From Lepisosteus oculatus (Eukaryota; Chordata; Actinopteri; Semionotiformes; Lepisosteidae), in contig NC_090704.1 of NCBI RefSeq assembly GCF_040954835.1, positions 35,468,979 through 35,532,978 on the forward strand: a DNA stretch of 64,000 nucleotides, written 5' to 3'. Position numbers and translations under genes: made by a program. The notes beneath the pieces are model-generated. The model did no database searches and was not told the DNA's origin. It saw only the letters and a program-made list of their open reading frames with translations. Below, piece after piece: positions 44,401 through 59,400 of the stretch (the first letter of the stretch is position 1; every line of letters begins with the position of its first letter).

Positions 44401-47400
44401 AAGTTCATATGGAAACAATATTTTGGTTGGATTTTATGGCATTGCAGGGGGGAATTTTGTTTAATTTCTGGTTCTGCCTCCTTGTTTGTCCTTCCCATTT
44501 GAGAAGGCATCAGTACTACCAGTTCTCTTCAGCGAATGAGATCTCTCTGAAGACCTCAGCCCCCCCCCCCCCAGAATCATGTGAAAGTCTTGCATGTGGT
44601 TGCATCAGTCCTGGAACGAAAAGTCCACCCTAAATGGCAGTGTTTTCAGATGGGAAAAAATTCTCCCTGCTGCCAGATTCTCTGCAGTCTTCTTTGGCAC
44701 ACTACAGAGCGCCTCAATTTAGTCTCTTTTAGCCTAGTGTACTTAATCGTGTTTTTCCCCGAGACAGAATTTTAAATAATTTGCGTTACTTAATGGGTTT
44801 TGGTTACACAGTGGGTGGACCAGTGTATTTACAGTCCTATTTTGTATATTATATTTACTTATGTAGATGACTTGCAATTCTTTATAAACACATTTGTCTC
44901 AGATTTTCTGCTGCGTTTGTGCACAAGACTGAATTTCCTGTAGTAATGTGAGCAGTATTTGTATACCAGTGATCCAGCTGTTAAGAAATAAAGGCATATT
45001 CAATATGCATTTAAACTGTAATGTTAAGTATGTTTGTTATATACCTGTTAAAACATAGTTTTCAATCCTAAAGTGATAATCCACTTATGGCAGAATAGTG
45101 TATGTAACTGTATCTCGGTTCGTTCTTTATAAGCTGAATGAGTGCGCCGGTGTCCTAACTTCTTCTGCAGAAGGTCCATGCTGCACCTGTAGAAAACAGC
45201 TATGAGTGGGCATTCAGTATATTTAGAATTCTTTAACTTTTCTTTCATTGAGACTTTGAAATATTCTTTAGAGCAGTTGTGTAACACAATTACTCTGTCA
45301 CGGAGATGTCTCCTTTTTCTAACCTCTTTATCCAAGTCAGGATCTCTCGGGAGCCGGAGCCTATCCCAGCATGCAATTGGGCGCAAGGCAGGATATACCC
45401 TGGATGGGATGCCAGTCAAATTGTAGGGTACACATTTGCCATAGAGAGACGCTGTGCCGATATGTGTTAATTATACAGAGTATGTCACTAGCCAGGTTTA
45501 CAGAATATAAAGTCTCAGTCCTAAAACTGAAAATTGAACCACAGACCCATGTATACTGATGAATGATAGTTACAGTACTGTGCTTCATTTAATAATGCAC
45601 TAGACAGCTGAGTACTCTTGTATGTCAATGTAAGAACCTGCAGAACCTTTCCTAACAGAAAAACAAATGTATTTTCCCTTTGTACTTTTGTCCTGCTTGC
45701 CATCCTTTTTAACTGTTTCTGTCAAATTTCTTGTGATTATCAAAACTGGGCAGCTAATTCATTTGCTTTTGGGAGGTCTCGGTATGAAATGGGAATTCAA
45801 GCCAATCTGGTCTTCTTGACGTGAGCTTTCATCTAGAGGTGCGCTGGGTGCTGTGGTATCTGTGTAATCTGGTGATGGTTACAGTGTTAAGACAGCTATC
45901 CAGGGTTGAAATAAGTAAAAGGTGTATTCTCCTGCCAGTATAGACACTGAAACAATGTAAGCAACAAGTCTACAATGGCAGCTTGTCAAATATAGGATCA
46001 ATTCCAAATCGATTCCACAGAAGGGGAAGTAGATTTTCCAGTTCGATAATCTGAGACGTTTAAGGAAAAGACAGTAATATTTCAGTTTTATAGCAAAGAA
46101 GGCAGATGTGTATATATCTCATTAGCAGTTGTTTTTCTATCCTGCACAGCATCTAAAGTTTTGATTTGTTTAAACCTGGGGTATACTGAATATAAGAAGG
46201 AAAGAACTCCACCATGGTCATTTTCCAGGAAATTCCTCCATTTCTTGTTTCCTCGTGTTTCTCCTGGTATTTTCTGCTTACAATGGAATCTGAGTGTCTC
46301 TGTTCTTATTGGTCTGTTTCCATTGACCTTGTCCTGATGGAATTTCCCTTCTGTGCCGCTCTCCTCAGCCTTCCTTGAGCAGTAATGAGGGAGGCAGGCA
46401 GGGGCCTTGATATCCCTGGTCTCGGAGATAGCCGTTTTTGGTCACAGATGAAGTTGCGTACAGATTTATTAGGTTTTTAATTAATGGTTAATTTCCTAAA
46501 AATTGAGATCAGAATGTTATTAATGCATATATAGATAGTAAGTCAGTTTCATGGTTAGGGCTAAGGTTAGTGTCCTACATTATTTCACATGGAAAATTGT
46601 CTCTTGCATTCAAAACGTTTTACTGCACCCAGGAAACAAGTGAATGGCCAGAAGCTGTTGGGCCAGTGGCACCCTTTTGAACTACTAAATTTAAGAGGGT
46701 GTTATTCAAGGAGTGGGAAATAAGACCAGAAGAGCCGCTTAACTGGGCGAAGGCCATCAAAATCCTGATTTCAGAATGTCATATACAATATTGTGACACT
46801 CAAATTGGCAAACCAGTTTTGGCTCCCCAGCTCAGTACAGAGATGAAGCTACAGATGGAAAAGGAGGTCATATTCCAGTCAGTCCCAGCTAGGACTCTGG
46901 CACAATGGTCCGTGTTCCTGCACAAGGAGGAAACTAATTCCTTTCGGTTGATGTATATTTAGTGGTTAGAGGGGCAGTTTCACTATAATTCCACAATTGT
47001 GTGCTTGTGGATTTAGTTGTAAATAAACAATATGCTCATGTGCACCAAATAACATTAAAACCCATGTGTTTTTGATAATCTATCCATGTGTGAAGTGCAT
47101 TACAGTCCAAAACAAGGCAGAGTCCGAAACCTGTGTTCAGCCTGCTACTTTCATCTTGGCACTCAGGAAGGTGATGCAGCAATTTCAATAGTTGATCTGG
47201 GTTTCTGTTTTTTTTTTACGATCAGACCAGTCATATCAACAAATAGCAAATCCGTTTCAAGCCATTTGTTGGCATGTCACAGAAGTGATAGTGGTACCTC
47301 CTCCTGTTTGAAGGCAGCTGAACTGATGTCACAATTGCATGAGGTTGCCTGGCTTCTTAAGCTTGTTTTGAAGCTGCTGTAGTGGGATTACTCAGGTATA

Positions 47401-50400
47401 CAGCACAGATTAAAAAGCGAACAATACACACAAAAATATGCTTTATGTGTAGGAAAGACTTTTTACGGGGTGGATCAAGGATTTTCACATTTTACATCCT
47501 TTTACATTTGACTGATTTGTCAAATTAAGCAATTGAGAGCTGGGAGTGGAAATACAGTATGAAGACCTTTAAATGTGAATACATAGCAAGTCTGAAACCT
47601 TTTTGTTTGCACTTGACTTTGCATATTCTGTACCACATGTATTAAATGTAAAATACATGAGGCAGGGACCCAGTGTGACAGAGTGGTTAGCACAGCTGCC
47701 TCACAGCTCTTGGTTCTTAGATTCAGTTCTTGTCTGGTGCACCTTCGGTATGGAGTTTGTATGTTCTTCCTGCAGCTAATCTTTTATCTGGCCCATCTAG
47801 GAGTTTATTCGCTTAATTAATCCTGATTTTGAAGACCCTGTGGTCTGTGTTTATTAAGATTATGTTGCACAATAGACAGTGGAAATTCATTGAATGGAAG
47901 GAACATTTAAAGTCTGCCTCTGTCTGATGTAATGTCCTATTGCTTTGAGTGCTGGCTGTGCCTAGTTCCTGTCTTTCTGTTTTATTAGTTCTGGTTTCAG
48001 AACTGAATACCAATTTTAAGTGATTCACTGAAGTAGAACAGATGTACTGGTGCTGGAGTGATTAAATTTCCTTTCTGAATACTTGCTTATCCTTCCCTTC
48101 GGCAACAAGTAATACAGGAGCCCTTTGTATGAGTGGCGTTATTGCATAAGGCCCTATGGTACATATGTGTCTAATAAAATGAGCTCACGTGCATATGCAA
48201 CACCATAAACTTCCTGTTTTCTTTCCTGTACTGAGCCTGCACTGTGCACCCCAAAATATTTCCCAAGAGGACCTTGGTGTGAAGCCCGGCTAAGCCTGTG
48301 TAAGCTTTTGGCTGATCTTAAACAATAAAAATAATAGCTTTATAACCTGGAAACTCTCTTACAGCTCATGTAAGCCCTGCTCATGTCTCCCTACACAGAC
48401 ATTTCCTGAAATGTCAAAAGTAATTCATTTTTCTTAAAGCAATCCTCTTAACATGAAACCTGTGTTACTCTCCTGAATGCTGAAACATGTAGCAAGGGAA
48501 AGTCCTAGTTAGTGGCCTAATCCAACATCTGTATCTGGAAAACCGAACATCACTGTGAATTGAAATCCTTGGGTGTGCGCACACAGGGCCAAAAGGAACA
48601 TTTTTTTTCCCTTTCCCTTTTCATGTTTGTGCAGAGAGAGCCATGTTTAAAAGCTGAGTTAATATAACTCTGGCATCAGGCAAGCCATGTGTTGTGGGTT
48701 TGTTCCTCGTTCATTCCCTGCCCGCAGTGTGATTATACCATCGGCGTGGACTTCTGTGCTACTCTTTGCAGTTGAAGTATGTAAAGCAGGGTTAGGTATC
48801 CCTGCTTCATGCTTTCTGATGTCCATTTCATTTGGGGCAATTTCAGGAAAATTCAGCAGCACGATGAAATAAACGAGTCTTCTCTGTGTTACGGATAATG
48901 CAAAGAAACATTTTGGATAGACACAAAAATCTGTTTGCCATTGGTTTCTCTCATTTTGTTTGAAAGAGTTTTTTGTTTTTAACTTCTCTGGTGGTGTAAA
49001 CCAGCCCGATGCGAATATCTCCTGTTTCAGAATACGGGACTGAAGTCTTTCCTGTCCATCTTTGCTTTTGCTCCGATTTGTCTAAATCTGCGATCTGCCT
49101 CTCGCGCTGTAATCTACTACAACCAGGAGAGCAGTGAAGCAGGAACAAGTGAAGTCTGTGTGGAGAGAAGTGAAGAAAGGCTTTCTCTATCTCACTGATT
49201 ATTATTGCTGGTTTTTGTTAACTAACACACCACGGTCTTCTGTTAAGAGGAGATGAGATAGGTATGAGGAATGTATTTTTTGTATTTTCCTCTGAGTCAG
49301 AATGAAAGCACATGAATGAAGGACGGGGCTCAGACTGAGGCGCCACTTTTATTTTGCTCAGTTTTGTCACTTGAGTTGCAATCGGAACCCTCTTCTTTGC
49401 TTGTCAGTTTGCCACTTTCCCAGTTTTAAATGATTCTTGGTTATGTGGTCTGTGCTGCTTTAAACGTCTGTTTACTCAGCCTAACTGTTTGTCACTGACA
49501 TGTTTTAAAACTGAGATGCGTTCTAGTCATTTGCTTCTTTCATCTTGATTTCAGGGACAAGAGACGCACCAGCTGGTGCTGGTCTACGTCCTTTCCATTT
49601 TAAAAAGGTCACAACCCTGAAAAAGCAGAACTGTCAGATTGTCCCATGCCTGAGTAGTATATCTCAGACCCTGCGTGATGGATTACTTCAGGCCTGTCAC
49701 AGCTCTTTTCAGGCTGTACAATATACAAGCTTTACTGCAGACAGTAGTATCAGTTTTATCACTTGTAGTCTCCAATAGTGGTGATGTGAAAAAGCAATAA
49801 TCTCTGTCTCTAAAGTGTGCGTTACAGTAGTAAGACTTGTATATTGCTTTCAATAGTGGGCACACGCACTGTTAGTGTCTGAGCTGCGCAGTAAACCACT
49901 ACTGATCAATCCTGTTGACACGTGTTCAGCAGCATATTGAATTGACCTTTGCAGTATCTCTTCAATAAGTCTGTTAACCTGTAAAGTCTGTTAAACATTG
50001 TCATTTTCCTGATAAAATATCTTGAATTGGTTGTACGTTTGGTGCTTATTTTCAGAAAACACTTGCAATCAATACATTATAAGCATCAATTTATGTACTC
50101 TGCACTAGTGTTTTTTTACTAATATTATGTTAACTTTATTAACACATCTAGGTCTGGGTAGGAAGAATCCAAGCTTTCATTTAACTATTTAATTATTAAT
50201 CAGATATGACCCATATTAATCAAATATGATCCCGCAGTGTCCCAGGTAATGGCACAGGAGTTGGTCTAGCTCAGACTGAAAACGCATGCTAGCACAGAAA
50301 GTCATGGCTCACCTCAGCACCCTCTTGATCCTCAGCTAAATTGCCTGTTGAGAAATACTCATCTCAGATGGTAAATGATACAAAACAAATTCAGACAAGC

Positions 50401-53400
50401 AATCTCTGAACACTTCACAATCGTTTTGCGTTGTTGAAAGCACAGTTTCTACTCTGCTGATAATCGCTGAATCTTCAATTTGAATATCTTCCTTTCCTCT
50501 CTCCCTTTTGGAACCTCATCTGGTTACAAAACCAGGTGAGACTGTGATCCTTAGAGCTCAAACCCTTTTTCATCTTCTAAAGTCATTGCTGTAACCAGCT
50601 GATGTCTGTTTTAAATAAATAAATACCTCATAACCGTAAGTAATGTCTAAAGATGTCTTCTCTTAGTAAACTGTTCTTTGGAAAATATGGAGAGATGATT
50701 CTAACTTCCAGAAACCCGAGAATCCTTTGATTGAAAGGTGATATATACAGTAAGAATCCAATTTATTGATAAAACATTAGAGAGCGTAAATGGTATAACC
50801 CCCCTGGTTTAAGAAACACCTTTGTCTCCAGCCTGTTGAGTTGTGAAAGCATGTCTGAAAACAGTGTGTGGTGTCAGCTCTCTGCATGGTACTCCCAATC
50901 CCAGAGCCCTACAGTGGCAATATTAAGGTACCAGAGCTGTGCCAGAACTAAATAGACTACAGTATGGCATACAAAGCCAGCATTGTCCATTGATGCTTGG
51001 GTCCTGCAGCCTTCCTGTTATAAAAGAGTACAACTTGGCTAAAGGAATGAGCCTGTTGTGGGATTAATTACTTCAGTATCATGGTCCACTAGCACAGGTT
51101 AAACTGGTTGGGGATGCAGTTTGGAGAGTTTTCTACCGTTTCAGAGATTTAACTACTACACTCTCATTCCTGTTTGAACCTCCTGTATCTTACCTAGTAA
51201 AATAAGCACTATTAGTGACGATCCTATAACGCAAAGTGCTGCTTTTCACTACATTAATTGTTTATCCTAACCACTTTCTTTTCTTTGGTACTTGGTGTTA
51301 ATTTTTTTGCTTTAATGTGCATTCCCTGCAATGGCTTCCTTACTGTTTAGTTGTGGATCAGCCTCGCAGATCTTGACCATCACAGTGCTCTGTAATCTCT
51401 GGTGGTACACTTCAGTTGATGGTAGCATCTGCCAGGTTAGGGCGAGCTGAACGTTTCTGATGGAAATGGAGAGAAAAGAATCTTTTGAGGAGGTGTACAG
51501 CTTGCAAGGAAAGTTTTAAAGGAGGTAGGAGAGGAAGCACACTTATTTTAGAGGAGGTGTCTCCCCCCCATCACTGGCTTTTGCAGGAAATGAGCATTTG
51601 ATTATGATTAGAACATATTATGCCAGAAAATTGCTCAGATTTATTCCTTTACTTTTCTGGCTGAAAAAAAATCTTTACAGTTGGGAATCTGAACCAACTA
51701 GATGCTCATGTCCAGCCCATCACACTTGGACTTCCCATTCACTTGTCTTTTGTATAACAATTAGCTAATTATTGCTCACACTTGGTGTGTCGCACTTACC
51801 AACATCCATCAGTGCGGTCGACGCAAAACCATGGTTGATCGTTGAAGGAGACTGGGCTCTACAGTAGTCACCTCTGGTGGCTTACTCTGGCCTTCGAAGC
51901 ACTGTACCAATAGCATGCCGCTTCTGCTCTCTTGATACCATGTTAGTTATTTTGGTCCCTTTCTGCATTTTGCTTAGAAGATTTATCAGATTTTAGTAGA
52001 TTACCAAATTTGACATCCAGATTTTTTAATCTCTCCATAATGAGTGGATTTAGTACTTATGCAGCAAAGTCACTTGTATTGTGGTCAGTTGTGCATGATC
52101 TATTAAACGGCACCAATTTTTAATAATCACCAAAACATGTAAACTTATGTTATTAAAAAAACATACATAAATAGAATGATGATTTTTTTTGATGGTCAGT
52201 ATATTTTGTTGATCACAATTACGATCAAATTGAAACTACAGTGGGAATGTTCCACTGTGGGATAAACTCATTAAGTAGTGGATCCAATTCATTTTTACTC
52301 ATAAATGAATATAACGTGAAGAGAGTTGGCAGTTAGGACTGTCAAGATAAAGTGTGAGAAGAGATTTTTGCATCTGGCTTTTATTTTAGTTCATGGCCTC
52401 AGCATTTCCTATCAGGTTTGATACTTGTGGTGTTTCTCCTAAGTAGGGGTGTGTTGAATCCAGCTCTTCAGAATAATTTTCATCCCTGAAATGTGTTTCT
52501 AATGAATATGGCTTAGCAATTGCATAGTTAGGCTCTGATGTGTGTGTATACTCTCATGAGCACTTTCAAATGGAAAAAAAAAACATTGTCAGCTTCCAAA
52601 GGAAAATGGTGGCATACATGTTAGAGACTTCTAGTTATATTTTTGTTTTTCCTCCAAAAAGGACAGAAACATTGTGAAAGCAAAAAATGCAACATCGGTA
52701 TCGGCTCCTGGGAGATTATGAACCAGATATATCTGGGACAGGAGCCTCATATTTTGTATCGGAATGAGGAAGGAAAGTGGTGAAGATAAACTGTCATGAC
52801 TGGACTGCCCAGTACAACACCAGATAGATTTAGAATCAACACAGAGATTGTCTTATCAGTTATCATTGGGTTTGTAAAAAACCCAACATCCTTGATCACA
52901 AGGTATAGCCAGTGAATGTTTCATTCTGGTTTTCTCTATTGCAGTTTTTAGCTGCTAATGGAGCAAGAAAATTATGGAAAATTGTTCACAAAAGCCTGAT
53001 GCTTTACATTTATGCTGTAGCATCCCTTTATATACTGCTACACAAATTATATCCAGCATAAGGTCCCAGATTTGGGTTATGGAACAAGCTTCCCCTTTGT
53101 GTTGTCAATACTGATATCCTGACCTCTTTGAAGAAATGGTTGATTTTGGTGATCAGACTCCTTGGATCAATTAGCTACTAGCAACTAAAGCTAGATGGAC
53201 TGAGTCATTTCCCTGTTGATATTTATGTATTGCGCAGCCCTGTAGTCGTCACTAAATCACATTAAAAATAATGCTTCCTGATTTAGATGAGAATTGGATG
53301 TTTTGTTGAACATTTTTCACTGGCCTGGCTTCTCTCCTTAATCCAGATGACTCAGAGTATAATAATGGCGATCAAAAGAGGCTGCTCAACAGTATCAGTG

Positions 53401-56400
53401 AAGCCAGAGACCTATTTTGGTAAACTGGTTAGAGAGTCCTGAGTCACTGCTACCAGAGTGTGCTGTACTTCTTCTGCTAGCTCATGGAACGAACTATTGA
53501 ATGGAATCAAATAGTTTTGAAAGTGAATGATTGATAAAAAGTCTGTTAATCTGTCCAACAGAGGTAATGTCAGATTAAAAAGAACGGATGTGGCTACAAA
53601 CCAGAGAAGTAGGAGACAGTTTTCCTGATGGTGGCTCAGCTCCAGTAAAGGTTATGTGCAGTCAGGCAGAATGCCGCTGTCTGCAGCAGGCTTTTATCTG
53701 TCTTTTTTTATGCCAAGACGAAAATCCGATTCATCTGAATTCTGGAATTTAATTTGTTGTCCTTTCACTCTGGGATCCTGGAATTTAAACCTGGAAGAAT
53801 ACTGGATTACCTGTTAAGGTTCAATAAATTCAAAGGCGTCCCTCACAAAATCGCTTCTTGTCCGGGAATAATTTGCAGGGCATACTCAAAAACGGATCAA
53901 AAAGATTTGAAAGTCTGAACTAGTAAACATTGAAAAACCTTATTGACATGCATATCCTAAAAAGGATCTTATTTCCATTAGATTTGGGGTTTAATGCATA
54001 TAATATTCACTTGGGCTTCTATTCACATATATAAATTGCTTTTAGGGGCATCACAATAGCATGGTGGTTAGCAGTCATTAACATCTCATGGGTTTTGGTT
54101 CGATTCTGGCTGTGGTTACCGTGTGTGTGGAGTTCACATTGTTCCCCCATATCCACATGGGTTTTCTCCTGATGCTCTCATTTCCTTCCATGTCCTAGAA
54201 ATGTTTCCTGGGTTATTCGGTGTCTTGCAGTTGTCCCTGTGTGCTCTTGCATGCTCCCTGCGATGGACTGGTATATCGTACAGGGTGTAGTCCTGCTCTG
54301 TTAGGCGTAGGGCTGCTTCGCTCTCCTTGTAAAACATGCGTAACGCATTCATGTGATCCCACAGCGGAGGCAAGTGAATGCTGTGCAGTGAGAAGAGTCT
54401 CAAAGCGTGTTAGTTGTGGTCGACTGAAATCGATGACGAACGTGATGGATGTGGGTAAACTCAAATAAATGCATAAGCCCTCGTCACAAGGCATTTTCGG
54501 CTACGTGAAAGACTAGTTCTGTCAAAAATTTTCTAGCAGATCCTAGGAAGCTCACTGAAAGTCACATTTCTTTCTTTCCCATCTTCTGCTTGGTGCAATG
54601 CAATCTCAGCTGGTGATTCTAAAGCCTTAGCAGACCAGCCATCCACTGAGCAGGGTCCCTAGTCTTTCACTGTTTCGTGATTCCCACTGTTGACTTGTGG
54701 CCCCTGAACAGTTCTAAGAAATGCAGACCTACCCTGAACATCCCAGCCTATTTCCGAGTTTCAGTTCCACTTAGTTACCTACGTCCCTCAGCTGAAAGCA
54801 CTGTTTTGCACACACCTAGCTTGTCAAATCAATGAGATGTAGTGAGTCCCCAAAAGACCAACCAGGACAGATGGTAACAGGCAGGATTTATTGTTTGACT
54901 CACAGCTCTTGATATAATCTCTCATCATGGCACAAAAACCGGCGATCAGTTCTGTTGCAAGTTATGAAGGCTTAGGTCCTGACACTTCAGAAGAAAGGAA
55001 AAGGCTACATATTTTTGGCATTCAAGAATGTACCTGGACAGACAAATATTGACATCGGTCCAGATTCAAAAATTGAATTAACTGTCTGCTGATGGCTGGA
55101 TAGCAGCTTAGACATGTCCCAGCCACAGGCAAAATGGGATCATTAATATTTAGCTCCTATATAGTAATGTTGTACAAAAGGCAGCTCTGGGGTAATTTGA
55201 TAAAAAATCCAAAGGAAGTAACAGGCTTAGGTCAAGCTTTTTGATCTCTTTTATTTGCGTTGTTTGTTTCTCTTCTAGCGTGCAGCAGACGGAAGTGCTT
55301 ATCTGTTTGCGAGACTCTGAAGGCCACTGCGCCAGGCGAGTGCGGCCTTGACTGCCTGAGCTGTGGAGGATTGATCTGTGGCTTGAAATGTGGCTCCATG
55401 ATGCTTGTCCACATACGTGATGGTCTGGCTGCCTTTCTGACCCACTCCTGCCTGTTTCCATCTGAGACGCGCTCAGACACTGAATTCCTGTATCCAGGTT
55501 CATCACCTGGCTTTATGATGGCCCAGTATCGCTGGCTCTTCTGTTTTTCTTCTGTTACAGTTTCTTTACAAGAATCTCAGTGCAGCAACAATTGGGCACC
55601 CTTGGCTACCCTCAAGTTAATAGGCTTATGATCTCTGTTGTGTTAATCGTTACTGAAAGCTTATAAATGAGAGAACCTTTTGGCCTAGTCTGGCTCATTT
55701 GGTTAGTAGTATCTAATTGAACCAAATACAGGCAGACCCAGTATACTAAACGTTGGGTTTAGGGAACCGAAAGTTGCAACGTGTATAGTAGCAAAACAAT
55801 GTATTTAACAGTTTTTGTAACATTAGGATACTTTAAACATGGGGGGTTCAGGACTGTTGTGGGCAAAGTCCATACTCTGACTTAATGTGGGCTTTTCCAA
55901 TGAGACCTAATAGAATAAAGTTGGACCAGGGGCCATAAGTTAGACCGAGTGTGTTTCACTTGTAGCTAACCAAATATAGTACAGATGGTCCCGTTATACT
56001 GGACAGTTATTCCAGGTTACATTCCTAAATAATGCAACTTAAAGTGAAAAGACTTTTATAAATGGGAATAAATATACATAAAACATAATGTAATGAGTTT
56101 GAGATGTGTTCCCTATATACAGTTTAGACAGGGAATAAATGTGCCTATAACCATAATAAAAAATCTGATGAATATAAATAATGTATCCAGTTTCTTAAGA
56201 TTCTGTAGTCTCGTCGAAAGCAACAAAGCCATTCACTTCTTCAGGGTAGATTTTTTATTTCCACCACTGTGTGATTGCTAACTTTTAAATACATGCACCT
56301 TGATCCATTGGTTGGATCAGGAATGTAGTGAGAGATGACAGTAATTAAAGTTTAACATTCATAAAAGTCAGTCCTCTGTACCATACAAAATGACTGTGGT

Positions 56401-59400
56401 GCGTCTTTTGAAGAACTTCAGAAATGTTACATTGTGACCGTTTCAGTTTTGTCAGCTGCTGTGCCTGAGGCTTGCTTTGGTTTGTATGAAACTCGGTCAA
56501 AAATTGGATCCACCGTGGCTAAGATACCCAAAAGCAAAGGTTTGGGCTGAAAGGTTTTGTTGGCAATGATCAAATCCAAGACAAGGTGGTGTAATGTGTC
56601 CGAAGTCTTGGATTTAGAATTTGGTGTTCTGTGACATTCAGAAAGTGGTGTTTGTGCAGTCATTATGTGACTCCAAATCGCAAGCCTTCTCCACAGTTCT
56701 TCGAAAAAGAAACCACAAAGATCTCTGCCAATGCAGCTGAATACATCCCCTAAAGAGGCGCAAAGCTTATCTAATGAATTTATCTAACGGTTTGCTCTGC
56801 TGGTATCTAACCATGAACCGTCTGTGTATCGCGGAAAGCACTCAAGACAATGAGCCTCTGGTATCTCTGCTCATAATGACTTGGTAGTATTTTGTGAAAG
56901 GGTGGTTGGTTGTGTGAAATCTATATTGTGTGACCTGTGAAGTGAAATTTATCAGATTTTATTCCTAGGGGTAAAACGTAATTGAAATATACCAAATATG
57001 CAATACAAATTTTAAATAATCTTTTGGGAAAAATGTGTTTTAAAGATCTTTTGTAATGCAAATTAAAATACCAGTGTTGACCAGGACAGGAACTGTGAAG
57101 CCTTGCTTTAGGTTTAAGAAACAAGGAGAGAGACACTGTTGCCCACCCACACTGGAAGCGTGTGGGTGGGCAACTAGCTCTTTCCCAATGCCTTTTTGAC
57201 ATTTAGCAGGATGCAGTGAGTATTAGAAACGTGTTTTTTATTTTGATGTTACCTGACCTGACAGAGGTAAAGGTTTTTTTTTCTGGTTTAATTATCCACT
57301 CAACTGCACTGCTGATAATGACCAAATACATTTCCCCACATCTGTTACCATAACTTACAACAGCAGTATGGCAGAAATGTCAGTGTACTTCTGCTGCACA
57401 GAAATGACTCCCTATCTTCGCCCAGCTTATTTGCCCTATCATTGTTTTGTCCTTTGTAATATTCTGCTTTTAACCAGAAGGTCTGATCAATGATAATCTG
57501 TCTGTGAATATGCAATGGATATTTAAGGCTGCTCAGATTGTATCAAATAGTTTTGATTTTGGCTTGCAAGAGCTTTGGGTGTGTGTGTGTGCGCGTGTGT
57601 GTGTTCTGCCCAGCATACAGTTTGAGTTGCGTTTGACTTTTTTTATGCCACAATCCTTTTTAAAATTAGTGAGGTGCTGTTTGGTATGTAATTCACTGGA
57701 GTCTTTTGCATTGTGTTTTCTTACAATGGAATGTGACAGTGTTATTTTTATGTTGTTGTATGAGACCCATGACGGAAGGACCGGTCTGTTCAGTGTCCTC
57801 TTACTGTCTGACCAGCATCTCTTATATAGAACCAGCTGAATCTGAACCTCCAGATGACTTTTATATGTTCTCTTTCAGCACGTCTTTTCCGTTCGAGGTC
57901 TTTTCCTGATTGATAAGAGAGACCGTTGTGCTTTGCCCAGTTCCCCCTGCTGTGGGGACAGCTCAGTGTAAGATGGCACTCAAAACCACAATTATTTGAA
58001 TCTGACTGACGCATTGTAAAGTCTTTCTGCTTGTAAAGAGCACGTGCCACTGGAAACTGCTAGAAAATGCCTTTTTTGGGTAAAGTGTGACCAATTAAGA
58101 TTCCTTCTAGTTACAAGATAAGCATGTGCCAGATGAGAAAATAATTTTTGGTGCTTTGTTCACTGCAGTCCAGTCCTGTCCTGCAAGGGCTGCCAAGAGG
58201 TAAAAATATAAATACTAGAAGAAGAAAATATTTTAGGAATTCATGGCTAAGCCCACCAGCTAACATAAGGTTTTTTGCAGTAAGGTCAGAAAAGTCTTCA
58301 TGAATGTAATGATCTCTGCCCAGAGTGTAATCTGCTACAGGCCTCTTTGTAAACACCTGGAAGCCTGTTTTATGTTTAGTTAGGTGTTTGGCATTTTATT
58401 TCATATTTAGCTCTGCATTCTTTCCTCCCTGCTTTGTTTACTGAGTTTTGTTTTAGACTGATGGGTCACAAGAAGAGGGGTTGGTAGGATTAGAGCTGTC
58501 TGTTGCTTCTGTTTTCAATCATTAAGGATTTTAAGCTTAAAGAACTAGAAGTACGTCACTAAGGCTACTTTGACAGTGTCTGCATGTTGTTGATAACACT
58601 TTATTTTGCTCGGCTGTTTCTTCCGTAAGATCTGGCTGGTAACTGGGGGAAAAAAGCTTAGTTCCTGAGCTTAATGGCATTTTTCCAATACGGTTAAATG
58701 AGCAGCCAGCTGAGCACTTAATGTTCCAGTACTGAAACTCTGAAGCTATATTGTGCTGTGGGGAATAGTCTGGTCAGATTTTTTTTTCATTTTTAATTGT
58801 ACAAAGTGTTTAAACTTTGTAATCATAACCACCAGTCTAACACCTACGGTCTCATTTAATATGTAGGAAAAGGTTATTTCTGATGTGGTGCTGAAAGTAC
58901 TATAATATTTAATTTACTTTCCTTAGAGTAACAGGAACTGGACCTGTCTAAGGACATTGTTTAGGTTTTAATAAGCATGAAGCTGGTGATTTAGGCGTTC
59001 ATGTTAAAAAAAAATAGAATGTTGCCTTCTAACCAAAAATGTGATGATATGGAATCTCACAGGCCCGATTTTGCTAAAAAACAAATCAAAACATTTGACC
59101 CATTCTAGGAGACTATGAGAACTGCTCACAATCACAGCTATGAAAGAGGGATTTCAAAGTCCTGGAGGTGAGATGATTGTGGAGCAGACCCTCGAGTTAA
59201 CAAGCTGCAGAGAGTAATTTGATTGGCAGTTCATTTTAAGGCGGTCCTTAGACCAGACGGACTATGACAGCTGGTTTTACTTGGTCATCTTTCAGCAGGT
59301 TTTGGCTGGGAGTTGCCTGATCCTTTCTGAAACATTCTGGCAGTGGCACCCCTGTTGGGAGGTTAGTTTAGGAATTCTTGCTTCAGGAGTGCATATGCGA

